DNA of 64,000 nt from JBBQIY01 sp964553035 (lineage in GTDB: Bacteria > Verrucomicrobiota > Kiritimatiellia > RFP12 > UBA3636), in the NCBI GenBank assembly GCA_964553035.1, contig CAZKJH010000004.1, forward strand, positions 1-64,000. The letters run 5' to 3'. Both the position numbers and the translations under genes were made by a program. Every line of letters starts with the position of its first letter. The first letter of the stretch is position 1. Under the pieces are notes generated by a model. That model had not been told where the DNA came from and did not search any database. It saw nothing but the letters and a program-made list of their open reading frames with translations. Shown one piece after another: positions 51,430-60,572 of this stretch.

Positions 51430-53265
51430 ATGATACCGAAAGTCTGGAAAAGTAATATGGGATGGCGTCATCAGGATCGCTTGCGCCGCGAAGCTCAGGA
51501 ACTGGCTGCTCGTCAGCTTCCGCCCCTATCCAAGCGTGTTTGGGATCACCGCCGTCAAGAACTCAAGGATCAGTTGACGGAACAGTTGCACCTGCAAAAC
51601 GATCCGACACCTGCCGATTTTCGTGTGCATCAGACAATCGCTCGAAAGGGGTATCGTATTGATTTGGTTTCGTATGCTTCGGGGTCACCTGACATCCGCG
51701 TGACGGCAGCCTTGTATGTGCCCGATGGTGACGGTCCCTTTCCTGCTGTCATGAATTTGCATGGCCACTGGTCGCAGGGACATCTTGCCGCTCGCGTTCA
51801 AGAGCGGGGGCACATCTTGGCGCAAAACGGCTTTGTCGTTCTTTCGCCCGATGCCCCCGGGTCTGGCGAGCGTAGTGTCGGTGAAGGAGATTTCCAGTAT
51901 CACGGCGGCGTTTCCGGTGCCTCGCTCTACCTGATCGGCGATTCGCTTTTGGGCTGGCAGGTTCGTGATAACCGTCGCGGCATTGATGTGTTGAGCGATC
52001 TGCCCTTTGTTAATGCTCATCGAATCGGCGTCACGGGTGCTTCCGGAGGTGGCAACCAGACCATGTGGCTTGCGGCTTGCGATGATCGCATTAAAGCGTG
52101 TGTGCCAGTGGTATCGGTGGGGTCATTCGAGGTCTACGTGACGCGGAGCAACTGTATTTGCGAGACCCTCCCTGGAGGCTTGGTAGACATGGAGGAATGT
52201 GAGCTACTGGGATTGGTGATGCCGCGGCCTCTTTTGATTCTCAGTGCTTACCTGGATGCTCCATCCTTTGGGCCTGAGCCCGTGACGCGTACTGCGGAAG
52301 GCTTACGCGAGTTGTATGCATTGTGGAGCGCCGACGAACGATTTGATGTTCGCATTTTTAACACGCTCCACGGTTATTGGCCCGAAATGCAGTCGGCCAT
52401 GTTGGGTTGGATGAAATATTGGTTAAAAGATGAGGGGCCCGGATTTGCGCTGAAGTTACCGCCCGTGACACCCGTGGAAGAAGACGGAATGCGTGTTTTC
52501 ACTCCGGGCACGTGGCCGGCCAAGACGCAGTCGTACGCTGCCAATAAGGAGACGTTACGGGCGGCGATACCCAACGCGAATCATCGTGATCAAGATGCCG
52601 CTAGGTTGCGCAACGAACTGGCGCAATGTGTTGGGTATATCAAGGTTGACCAAGCGGGCGAGGTAGAAGAAAGTGATGCGTCCGGGGATGGTGAACTGCA
52701 GCGTGCTGTGATGCAATCGCCGCGAGGAATTCCTTTGCCCATGGTGTTGCGCGACGAAATCAAGCAAGATTCCCCAGTGACCTTGATCTTTGGTTCTTCC
52801 GGCAAGGCGGGTGCGTTTGCCAGTGAGCGACTTGAAGCTTCCACTACGGCTGTGGCAGTTGACTTGCCGGGGCTTGGAGAGCTGGAGTGGGAGGCACCGA
52901 AAATCGCCACAGGGGTTAATACGCTTCATACTACCGCTCGTGCCTGTCTGTGGCTGGGGTATACTTTGGCGGGCGAGTGGGCTGAATGCGTTAGCACTCT
53001 GACGCGCTGGGCCGCCGACCGCTTCCCCGGGCGTACGATTAGACTTGTGGCCGATGATGAGGCGGCACTGGCTGTATTGCTGGCGGCGGCCTTGGATCCG
53101 GTGACTCGCGGCTGTGAGCTGAAACTCGAAGGGTTGCCAGACAGTGCTGTTGATTATTATCGCGCAACCGAAGGATCCATGGTTCCCATGATTCCTGGTC
53201 TGTTGGCTTGGGGCGACCTTGATCTGATCCGACAATTGGCGCAAGGAGAAGGGCGTAGTGCGTAG
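51430..53265 (+). CDS. Acetylxylan-esterase-like hydrolase, paralog 1
   Basis: 611 aa, no signal peptide. Residues about 60-345 are an alpha/beta-hydrolase of the acetylxylan esterase/dienelactone-hydrolase type: AALYVPDGDGPFPAVMNLHGH, FVVLSPDAPGSGERS, nucleophile VTGASGGGNQT with Ser205, ETLPGGLVDMEE and FNTLHGYWPEM with probable catalytic His314. The C-terminal 240 residues (from about 370) form a second domain of hydrolase-like shape without a complete triad. It is paralogous over its whole length to 54430-56253. Probably deacetylates glycans or their fragments in the cytoplasm. Confidence 0.78.
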   Translation: MIPKVWKSNMGWRHQDRLRREAQELAARQLPPLSKRVWDHRRQELKDQLTEQLHLQNDPTPADFRVHQTIARKGYRIDLVSYASGSPDIRVTAALYVPDGDGPFPAVMNLHGHWSQGHLAARVQERGHILAQNGFVVLSPDAPGSGERSVGEGDFQYHGGVSGASLYLIGDSLLGWQVRDNRRGIDVLSDLPFVNAHRIGVTGASGGGNQTMWLAACDDRIKACVPVVSVGSFEVYVTRSNCICETLPGGLVDMEECELLGLVMPRPLLILSAYLDAPSFGPEPVTRTAEGLRELYALWSADERFDVRIFNTLHGYWPEMQSAMLGWMKYWLKDEGPGFALKLPPVTPVEEDGMRVFTPGTWPAKTQSYAANKETLRAAIPNANHRDQDAARLRNELAQCVGYIKVDQAGEVEESDASGDGELQRAVMQSPRGIPLPMVLRDEIKQDSPVTLIFGSSGKAGAFASERLEASTTAVAVDLPGLGELEWEAPKIATGVNTLHTTARACLWLGYTLAGEWAECVSTLTRWAADRFPGRTIRLVADDEAALAVLLAAALDPVTRGCELKLEGLPDSAVDYYRATEGSMVPMIPGLLAWGDLDLIRQLAQGEGRSA

Positions 53266-53305
53266 TTTTGAAAAAACGTTGTCGGGAACTTTTTCGCGAA
53301 CAGTG

Positions 53306-54394
53306 ATGAAAAAATCTTTAAAGGTAGGGGTTCTCGGTGCTGGTGCTATGGGCCGAACCGTTATTCAGCATCTGCAGGGAATCCCTGAAGTTTCTGGTAT
53401 TATCGCTTACGATGTCGTTTCTGAAAGTCTGAGTAAAACAGAAGAGGAATGCGGTGTGCGGGTGACGACGGATCTTGATGTGATCCTCAAGGATCCTGCT
53501 ATTCGACTCGTTTTCATCACGTCATCCAACCAGTCCCACCGGGATTTGGCACTACAGGCGATTCAAGCCGGTAAGGCGGTGATGTGCGAGAAGCCAATGG
53601 CCAATACGCTCGAGGATGCGCACGTGATGGTTGAGGCCGCCGAGCAAAGTGGGACTTTTTTTCAAGTTGGTTTTGAGTTGCGTTACTCCAAGTTGTACTC
53701 GAGGATTAAGGAATGGATCGATGCGGGTCTATTGGGGCAAGTGGTCAGTGTACACTGTCTTTATGGTTCAAGCGCGTACGCAAAGGATGCTTGGCGTAAT
53801 ACAAAAGAGGAAGGCGGCAGCACCTTCGGAGAACGCCTCAGCCATTATGTCGACCTGACCCGTTGGTGGATTGATTCGCCCGTTACTGAGGTCTATTCCG
53901 CCTGTGCTCCCAATGTGGTGCCTTACACCAAGGTGCATGATAACTACCACACAACCTACCGCTTTGCGAGTGGTGCCGTCGGTCATATCTCTTATTTCAT
54001 GAATTTTCCTGCCACCTACCTTGGCGATCCACAAGCCCCGAACATCACGGATCTTCAACTGGGCGATGGGCACGAACTTCGTCAACTGATCGTTGGCACA
54101 AAAGGAGCCGCTGAGACCGATGTTTTTCGCCGACAGATTAAGCGATGGGCATTTTCCGATGCGCCCGATAAAATGCTGAGCGAATGGGTTGACACGCTGA
54201 CTTGGAAGGCAGAAGAGGATCATGTGTATTATCACAATACATCTGACCAAACGCGTGACATCGTTCGTCGCGTTCTGGCTGGTGAGCCGCCGATGACCTC
54301 CGGACGCGATGCTTACCAAACCATGCAGCTTTGTTTTGCTGCTGAGCAGTCGGCTGATACGGGGCTTCTTGTTGATGTTCGTGCCCAGTCTTGA
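53306..54394 (+). CDS. Gfo/Idh/MocA family oxidoreductase
   Basis: 362 aa from ATG 53306 (MKKSLKVGVLGAGAMG); a GTG at 53258 with AAGGAG nine bases upstream would add 16 residues and cannot be excluded. Rossmann loop GAGAMG (11-16), EKP 95-97, and active-site region GGSTFGERLSHYVDLTRWW, where the usual Asp-x-x-x-His pattern is altered but His is present. It lies between the two esterase paralogs, overlapping or abutting both, so the three act as a unit. Substrate unknown. Confidence 0.85.
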   Translation: MKKSLKVGVLGAGAMGRTVIQHLQGIPEVSGIIAYDVVSESLSKTEEECGVRVTTDLDVILKDPAIRLVFITSSNQSHRDLALQAIQAGKAVMCEKPMANTLEDAHVMVEAAEQSGTFFQVGFELRYSKLYSRIKEWIDAGLLGQVVSVHCLYGSSAYAKDAWRNTKEEGGSTFGERLSHYVDLTRWWIDSPVTEVYSACAPNVVPYTKVHDNYHTTYRFASGAVGHISYFMNFPATYLGDPQAPNITDLQLGDGHELRQLIVGTKGAAETDVFRRQIKRWAFSDAPDKMLSEWVDTLTWKAEEDHVYYHNTSDQTRDIVRRVLAGEPPMTSGRDAYQTMQLCFAAEQSADTGLLVDVRAQS

Positions 54395-54399
54395 ATTTC

Positions 54400-54429
54400 G
54401 TTACACAATCACGAGTTGAGGATTAGCGA
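54400..54429 (+). promoter_or_regulatory. Conserved leader of esterase paralog 2
   Basis: GTTACACAATCACGAGTTGA then GGATTAGCGA before the ATG. Homologous to 51400-51429, so the duplication included the leader. Confidence 0.55.
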
Positions 54430-56253
54430 ATGATACGAGATATTTGGAAAAGTAATATGGGATGGCGTCATCAGGATCGTCTCCGCCATGAAGCCCAGGA
54501 ACTGTCCGTCCGTCACCACCCGCCTGTATCGAAGCGCGTCTGGGAAAAACGCCGCGGTGAAATTAAAGATCGAGTAGCGTCAAAATTACATTTACAAAAA
54601 GACCCAACTTCTGCTGATTTTCGGGTGCATCACTCCATCGCCCGCGAGGGGTATCGTATTGATATGGTTTCTTATGCTTCGGGGTCGCCTGACATCCGCA
54701 TAACCGCAGCCTTGTATGTGCCCGATGGTGACGGACCCTTTCCCGCTGTGCTGAATTTGCATGGTCATGTGGGTCACGGAAAAATTGCGACCAGCGTCCA
54801 GCAGCGAGGACATATTTTAGCGCAAAATGGCTTTGTCGTTCTTTCCTCGGATGCCCCTGGGTCTGGCGAACGCAGTTTTGGGGAGCGCACTTCCCACTAT
54901 CACGGCGGCCTCGCCGGTGCCGCGCTTTATTTGATTGGTGATTCGCTGTTGGGTTGGCAGGTTCGTGATAACCGCCGAAGCATTGACGTGTTGTGTGACC
55001 TGCCTTTCGTCAATGCGGATCGTATTGGTGTCACGGGCGAGTCCGGTGGTGGCAATCAGACTATGTGGGTTTCGGCATGTGACGAGCGTGTCAAGGTGTG
55101 TGTGCCCGTTGTTTCGGTAGGATCGTTCGAGTCCTACGTGACTGCGCGTAACTGTATTTGCGAGACTCTTCCGGGTGGATTGATCGACATGGAAGAATGG
55201 GAGCTGCTGGGTCTGATCGCACCACGTCCCTTATTGTTACTCAATGCTTATCAGGATACTTCTCCAGCATTTAACGTTGAACCCGCCACTCGCACAGCGG
55301 AGTCTTTGCGCGAGATTTATAGGCTGTGGAAAGCCGATGGACAATTTGACCTCCGTGTTTTGAACACAACCCACGGCTATTGGCCGGAAATGTTGTCGGC
55401 GATGTTGGGTTGGATGAAATATTGGTTGCAAGGAGAGGGGCCAGGATTTTCGCTACCCTTGCCGCTGGTGGACGCGGAGGAAATTGATAATTTACGCGTT
55501 TTCTCCCTCGGCTCTTGGACAGCCAAGACGCAGTTGTTCTCCGCCAATAAGGAGACGCTTCTGGCGGCGATGCCGCGGACGAACAGCGGCAATAAGGACA
55601 CCGATACGCTGCGCAACGAATTGGCGCAATGCGCCGGGTACATCAAGGTAGATCGAGCGGGAGAAGTTGAGGAAGGTGATGCCCCTGCGTTTGGTAAACA
55701 GCAACGTGCCGTGATGATGTCGCCGCGAGGCACACTTTTGCCCGTGGTGATGCGAGATCAAGCGAGCCGAGATTCATCGGTAACCTTGATCTTTGGCTCC
55801 GCTGGCAAAGCGAGTGCGTTTGCCAGTGAGCGATTCGAAGTCGCCGCTACGGCTGTGACAATCGATTTGCCTGGACTTGGAGAGCTCGCGTGGGAAAAGG
55901 AACCTGCCGTGCTGGGAGGGGCTACGCTCCACGATACCGGCCGGGCTTGTCTGTGGCTTGGCTATACCTTAGCTGGCGAGTGGGCCGAATGTGTTGCTTC
56001 CTTGGCGCGTTGGGCCGTTTGCCGTTTCCCGGGGCTCACCCTCAAGATTGCGGCCGATGGTGATACGGCGCTGGCCGTGTTGCTGGCAGCAGCTTTAGAC
56101 CCAGTGACCCGCGGCTGTGCGTTGGAATTGGAAGGTTTGCCGACGAGTGCCGTCGACTATTATCGAGCCACCGAAGGATCCATGGCGATGATGATCCCAG
56201 GCTTGCTGGCCTGGGGCGATCTCGACCTGATGCGACAATTGGGGAAGGACTAG
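54430..56253 (+). CDS. Acetylxylan-esterase-like hydrolase, paralog 2
   Basis: 607 aa, collinear with paralog 1 almost without gaps through the N-terminal half. Nucleophile VTGESGGGNQT (Ser205), LHGHVGHGK, SSDAPGSGERS, and NTTHGYWPEM with the catalytic-type His. Long DNA stretches near 54660-54760 are close to identical to paralog 1, while other parts have diverged, suggesting fairly recent duplication with purifying selection. Differences around the oxyanion region (GHVGHGK against GHWSQGH) may alter specificity. Confidence 0.78.
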   Translation: MIRDIWKSNMGWRHQDRLRHEAQELSVRHHPPVSKRVWEKRRGEIKDRVASKLHLQKDPTSADFRVHHSIAREGYRIDMVSYASGSPDIRITAALYVPDGDGPFPAVLNLHGHVGHGKIATSVQQRGHILAQNGFVVLSSDAPGSGERSFGERTSHYHGGLAGAALYLIGDSLLGWQVRDNRRSIDVLCDLPFVNADRIGVTGESGGGNQTMWVSACDERVKVCVPVVSVGSFESYVTARNCICETLPGGLIDMEEWELLGLIAPRPLLLLNAYQDTSPAFNVEPATRTAESLREIYRLWKADGQFDLRVLNTTHGYWPEMLSAMLGWMKYWLQGEGPGFSLPLPLVDAEEIDNLRVFSLGSWTAKTQLFSANKETLLAAMPRTNSGNKDTDTLRNELAQCAGYIKVDRAGEVEEGDAPAFGKQQRAVMMSPRGTLLPVVMRDQASRDSSVTLIFGSAGKASAFASERFEVAATAVTIDLPGLGELAWEKEPAVLGGATLHDTGRACLWLGYTLAGEWAECVASLARWAVCRFPGLTLKIAADGDTALAVLLAAALDPVTRGCALELEGLPTSAVDYYRATEGSMAMMIPGLLAWGDLDLMRQLGKD

Positions 56254-56275
56254 GGCGTAGTTTCCCCAATTGTCG

Positions 56276-57415
56276 CTACATGTGTTCAGTACTGTTAAGC
56301 CTTTGAGACACCAATGCCGCTGTGAAAAGACGATGGCTCAGGGCAGCTTCGTGTGGGGTGACGCAGCCGGCAAACCGGCTGATGGGGTGTCCATGCTCCA
56401 GTTCGTAGAGAAATGCAGCCCACATTTGCAGAATCGAGTCAGAAAAACCGGCCTCAAAAATTCCGCCCGTGATAGATTTGTAGGCCATTTGGTGTCCCAT
56501 ATCGATCACCTGCCAGGCCTGTTCTCCACCGCTGTATTCCATGATTTCAAGCGTGTTGATCTGCTTGCTGCTCCAGCGTGCTGAACCCTTTGTGCCGAGA
56601 ATTTCTAAATACCATGTATTGGTGTGCCCTGGGGAGATTCGCTGCGTCTTGATCGTGAGCGGGAACGGATTTCCATCGGCATCTGTCGATGTACAAAGCA
56701 GCGTGGCGTTGTCCCATGTTTCGCAGGGAACCATACCACCCTTTCCGTCTGGGCGCTCCGGCACGATGTTGGAGAGCACCGCTCGCACGTCTCGTGGAAT
56801 CCATCCGGCACGAAACGGGACGTGGCATGCATGCATACCCAAGTCGCCCATGCAGCCATATTCGCCGTTGAAGGCGAGCTTGCGTTTCCAATTGATCGGC
56901 TTGCCTGTGTCCATATCGCTACAATGCAGAAAGCCGCTGTTGACCTCGATAATCCGGCCAAATGCATTGGCTTCAATCATCTTTCCGATCCGCTGCATAG
57001 CAGGAAAGAAAGGCGATTCCGAACTGCCCCGGACAAAGACATCCGGATGCTCGGCAATGCAAGCCATAATCGCATCATTCGCCGCCTGGTCGATCCCGAA
57101 TGGCTTCTCGCCGAGCAGGTGTTTCCCGGCTTTAATGGCGGCGCAATAGAACTCCTGATGCAGGTTGTGTGGTACCGCGATGTAAACGGCTTCGACCTCG
57201 TCGTTGGCCAGAAGCGCTTTGTAGTCGGAGGTGACCTGTTTGATCGACGGAAAATTGTCCGTGTACCACGATAAGACTCCTTCGCTTGCATCGCAGATCG
57301 CCGTGATCTCGGGCTTCACATCCATATCGGAAAGATGACACCAGCGCGCTACCGCGCTGGCGAACTCCCTCCCCATCAACCCGCAGCCAATGATCCCAAA
57401 TTTCACTATTCTCAT
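56276..57415 (-). CDS. Gfo/Idh/MocA family oxidoreductase
   Basis: 379 aa: Rossmann loop GCGLMG (10-15), EKP 103-105, and GEYGCMGDLGMHACHVPFRAGW in the catalytic domain, with the Asp and His expected of the family. It starts 4 bp inside the aminotransferase gene upstream, so the two are coupled. An aminotransferase with a sugar dehydrogenase suggests making an amino sugar or amino-cyclitol through a keto intermediate. It converges with esterase paralog 2, 22 bp apart. Confidence 0.87.
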   Translation of the reverse strand: MRIVKFGIIGCGLMGREFASAVARWCHLSDMDVKPEITAICDASEGVLSWYTDNFPSIKQVTSDYKALLANDEVEAVYIAVPHNLHQEFYCAAIKAGKHLLGEKPFGIDQAANDAIMACIAEHPDVFVRGSSESPFFPAMQRIGKMIEANAFGRIIEVNSGFLHCSDMDTGKPINWKRKLAFNGEYGCMGDLGMHACHVPFRAGWIPRDVRAVLSNIVPERPDGKGGMVPCETWDNATLLCTSTDADGNPFPLTIKTQRISPGHTNTWYLEILGTKGSARWSSKQINTLEIMEYSGGEQAWQVIDMGHQMAYKSITGGIFEAGFSDSILQMWAAFLYELEHGHPISRFAGCVTPHEAALSHRLFTAALVSQRLNSTEHM

Positions 57416-58782
57416 GATGCGTAGCCCAGTTCCTTCTCTGTCTCGCCAATGGCCTCTTCGATGATCTCGAGACCCTTGAGCAAAACCTCATCCTCCATCA
57501 CCACGGGCGGGCTCATGCGCAAGATGTGCCCAGCCGGAATCCAGGCCAATCCTTTGGCAAACGCCTTCTGGTAAACCAGCTTACCCGCTAGATCAAGAGG
57601 CTCCTTCGTGGCCTTGTCTTTGACCAGTTCGATACCCATCAGGCATCCCTTGGCACGAACGTCGCCTACGATGGGATGTGCGGCTTTCATCTTATTCATA
57701 TACTTCATGGCAAGCTCACCAAGATGGGTTGACCGTGCGTTGAGCTGTTCTTCCTCGATCGCCTCGATGCTGGCCAGAGCGGCAGCACAGGCCATCGGAT
57801 TGCCACCATAGCTACTGGAGGCGGAAATGGCTTCGAATGACTCCTTGAAAGGTTCGCGTACGGCCACACAGGTCACCGGGAAGCCGTTGCCGAAGCCTTT
57901 ACCCAAAGTCACGATGTCTGGGACTACGTTCCAGTGCTCCATGCACAGGTATTTGCCCGTACGCGCCATGCTGGTCAGCACCTCATCGATCATCAGCAAA
58001 ATCTTGTGCCGATCACAGAAGGCGCGCATCTTCGGGAAGAAATCGTCAGGCGGCATCACCGATCCACCCCAGCCCTGAATTGGCTCGAGGACGAAACCGG
58101 CTACTTGGCCGGCCGTCCCCTTGTCGAAGTACTCTTCGTAGAAATCGATATACTTGTCTGTATCGACTGTCCCGTCGGCTTTCGTCCACATCGGGCGATA
58201 GAGGTCCGGTCGCGGAACCATGTGACACCCCGGTGCACGCGTGGGGCCATAGACGGTTGAACGGATATGCCCTAGCGAAACGCCTCCGTAGGTCTTACCG
58301 TGATAATCGTTGAAGCAAGAAATCATCTCATGCTTCCCAGTCGCTGCGCGAAGCACGCGTTGCCCTGCCTCTACTGCCGTTGTGCCTGAGTCATAGAACT
58401 GGAACCCGTTCAGATCGCCCGGCAGGATCTCTGCCAGTTTCTCAACCAACTTTGTTTTGATCGGTGTTGTAAAGTCATGCGCGTTCTGGAGTGTGGCCGC
58501 CGCCTTCTGGATCGCCTCTGTGATCTTGGGGTGACAATGCCCCAGCGTGGTCACATAAATGCCCGACGAGAAGTCGATGTACGTATTCCCGTCAACGTCG
58601 CGCAACACGCAGCCATGTCCTGATTCAAACGCCACGGGGAACAGCTTCACCTGTCCGCTCAATCCCTTGAAGTATTTTGTACACCTTGCGTGCATCTCCG
58701 TGGATATGGGTCCCGGTGGTTTAACCTTGATGTTCGGAACCGCATCCAGATCCACATGTGCCCAGTAATTTGAATCACTCAT
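57412..58782 (-). CDS. Class III PLP-dependent aminotransferase
   Basis: 456 aa of the acetylornithine/4-aminobutyrate aminotransferase class. Visible are YIDFSSGIYVTTLGHCHPKI, FYDSGTTAVEAG for phosphate binding, VLEPIQGWGG, LLMIDEVLTSMARTG (Asp266 to the PLP ring nitrogen) and TLGKGFGNGFP with Schiff-base Lys295. Cytoplasmic. Donor and acceptor are unknown; pairing with a Gfo/Idh enzyme favours a ketosugar or ketocyclitol acceptor over ornithine. Confidence 0.9.
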   Translation of the reverse strand: MSDSNYWAHVDLDAVPNIKVKPPGPISTEMHARCTKYFKGLSGQVKLFPVAFESGHGCVLRDVDGNTYIDFSSGIYVTTLGHCHPKITEAIQKAAATLQNAHDFTTPIKTKLVEKLAEILPGDLNGFQFYDSGTTAVEAGQRVLRAATGKHEMISCFNDYHGKTYGGVSLGHIRSTVYGPTRAPGCHMVPRPDLYRPMWTKADGTVDTDKYIDFYEEYFDKGTAGQVAGFVLEPIQGWGGSVMPPDDFFPKMRAFCDRHKILLMIDEVLTSMARTGKYLCMEHWNVVPDIVTLGKGFGNGFPVTCVAVREPFKESFEAISASSSYGGNPMACAAALASIEAIEEEQLNARSTHLGELAMKYMNKMKAAHPIVGDVRAKGCLMGIELVKDKATKEPLDLAGKLVYQKAFAKGLAWIPAGHILRMSPPVVMEDEVLLKGLEIIEEAIGETEKELGYAS

Positions 58783-58836
58783 TGATCATCTCCATTGTAT
58801 TTTCGGAATGTTTTTCTTCGATTATTCGAACGTCGG

Positions 58837-58865
58837 ATTTTATCATGTGCGTTTTTCACATTCAA
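58837..58865 (-). promoter_or_regulatory. Promoter of the aminotransferase operon
   Basis: Minus-strand TTGAAT (58865-58860), 17 bp, TAAAAT (58842-58837). It is 55 bp before the aminotransferase ATG. Confidence 0.6.
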
Positions 58866-58914
58866 TAAAAAATTACCCCACGACATAAAAATTACCAAAC
58901 CCTATCTTTCCCAG

Positions 58915-60186
58915 TCATAATAAGCGAATCTGTTGCTCGTATTCTCGAACGTCGACGATACGGCCTTCCTTCCGCGATGCCTCCGCTGCGTAGACGAGCA
59001 AATGGCCTTCGAGGGACTGGCGGATGGGCGTCTTGAGGATAGCCTGATCCTGGGTGACGATTGCGTCAATAAAGTTGTCCATGATGACGCGGTCGCCACC
59101 ACCGTGCGTACCACGTGTGTCGACTTTGATGGTCTCGGTACGCAACTTCGGCGCGAAACGGTGGACCGTGATGATTCCAGAACCGCAGTCGCCATAGAGG
59201 ATTTCGCCCTTGGTCATGCTGATTTTGATGATGCGCCGCTCGATGCCATTATGGCCGCACATCGTGAACGATACGTGAATGCCATCTTGGAATTCAATCT
59301 GCACGACCTGCGTGTCGACCACATTGTTATCGGTTTGGAAGACACATCGTCCAAACCGATTTGTCGTGAGCAGTTCTCGCAGGTGATTTTTGTCACGGAC
59401 GACGCCCATCTGGCGAATGTAGGCCTGATCGGTATCGGGTTCGAAGTAGAGTTTGGTTACGTCGTAGGGGCAGGTGGCGGTATGGGGACAGCCGTCTAAG
59501 CAGAAGGCGGGGGCTCCTTCGGGACAGTTGGCGCGCGTGAAATGTTTGAGCGTGCCGAACGAGCAGATGCGCACAGCTGGTTTCCCGATCAGGTAGGCGA
59601 GAAAGTCTAGATCGTGGCATGACTTGGCGAGCAGCATAGGGGTCAGGCGATCATTGTTGAAGAGACCTCGGACAAAGGAGTGTGCCATGTGACTGTAGGA
59701 GAGATTCTCGCTATGCTGGATCGTGACGATCTCTCCCAAGGTTCCTGAATCAATCAGTTCTTTAATCGTGCTGAAGGTTGAGACTAGGCGCATTTGGTGG
59801 CAGACAATGCAGATGCCAGAGTATGCCGCCGCCTTGTCGTAAAAGCGAATGAAATCTTCGGCTTTCGTCGCGAGCGGCTTCTCGACCAGAATAGCGAGGT
59901 TTTTCTCCATGGCAAGCTGGGTGGGTTCGGCGCGAACATCTTCAAGCGTGGCGATCACGACTCCGTCAAGATTTTCGAGATTGGAGGCGAAGAGTTTTTT
60001 GTAGTCGGCATAGACATTCTGTGGCGGGATGTTATGCTGTGCCGCGAACTGTTCGCGTTTAGCATCGTCGACTTCTGCAACATGGGTGAAGCGAACCCGA
60101 TGAGGCATGTCAAGTGCGTATTGGCCGAAAACACCCCGGCCACGGTTGCCGGCACCAACAAGGGCTAAATTAACGATTTTGGACAT
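58915..60186 (-). CDS. Gfo/Idh/MocA family oxidoreductase with Cys cluster
   Basis: 423 aa from ATG 60186; the longer frame runs through its own promoter. Rossmann loop GAGNRG (11-16), EKP 102-104, and SCHDLDFLAYLIG in the catalytic part. Residues about 225-250 carry a four-Cys stretch, NCPEGAPAFCLDGCPHTATC, seen in a subset of this family and possibly metal-binding. A separate promoter precedes it, and a second promoter separates it from the aminotransferase gene, so it may be independently controlled. Confidence 0.86.
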   Translation of the reverse strand: MSKIVNLALVGAGNRGRGVFGQYALDMPHRVRFTHVAEVDDAKREQFAAQHNIPPQNVYADYKKLFASNLENLDGVVIATLEDVRAEPTQLAMEKNLAILVEKPLATKAEDFIRFYDKAAAYSGICIVCHQMRLVSTFSTIKELIDSGTLGEIVTIQHSENLSYSHMAHSFVRGLFNNDRLTPMLLAKSCHDLDFLAYLIGKPAVRICSFGTLKHFTRANCPEGAPAFCLDGCPHTATCPYDVTKLYFEPDTDQAYIRQMGVVRDKNHLRELLTTNRFGRCVFQTDNNVVDTQVVQIEFQDGIHVSFTMCGHNGIERRIIKISMTKGEILYGDCGSGIITVHRFAPKLRTETIKVDTRGTHGGGDRVIMDNFIDAIVTQDQAILKTPIRQSLEGHLLVYAAEASRKEGRIVDVREYEQQIRLL

Positions 60187-60223
60187 GGTGAACCACTTTC
60201 TTGAGAGATTTAAAGAGGGAATA

Positions 60224-60252
60224 CTTATAAAGGTTCCCACTGCGTGGGTCAA
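60224..60252 (-). promoter_or_regulatory. Promoter of the Cys-cluster Gfo/Idh gene
   Basis: Minus-strand TTGACC (60252-60247), 17 bp, TATAAG (60229-60224). It is 38 bp before the ATG at 60186. Confidence 0.65.
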
Positions 60253-60572
60253 GTCAAAAGTTCATGAATCATTTGAATAATTTGAACGGGTTGAGTCAAA
60301 ATCGCTAGTGTATGGATGAATAATTGTGTACACTGTCCGACTTGATAAGAGCACGACACGGTTTTTACCGGCACGTCTCGCTCGTGGATAAAGCCAAGTT
60401 TGAAAAGGTGGAGCATCAGGTGTCCGAGGCGGTCGATGAAACCGAACAGAAACAACCCTAAGCCGAGTGGAGTGAGTGTGCCGTTTAAGGATGGGTTTAA
60501 GCCTAGAAACGCGGTGACGACCCAAACACTTACTCCTACGCTTAATCTCAATCTTAATAGGAGCGAGCAGAT
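60253..60572. other. Intergenic region between divergent genes
   Basis: Holds no convincing gene; a hydrophobic minus-strand frame starts in CTTAATCTCAATCTTAAT low-complexity DNA. A modest AGGAGCGAG ribosome site precedes the FGGY kinase at 60573. Confidence 0.5.

Noticed and set aside
60249..60551. 100-codon hydrophobic ORF on the minus strand
   Set aside because: It begins in low-complexity repeat DNA, has no ribosome site, and covers the promoter of the Gfo/Idh gene.
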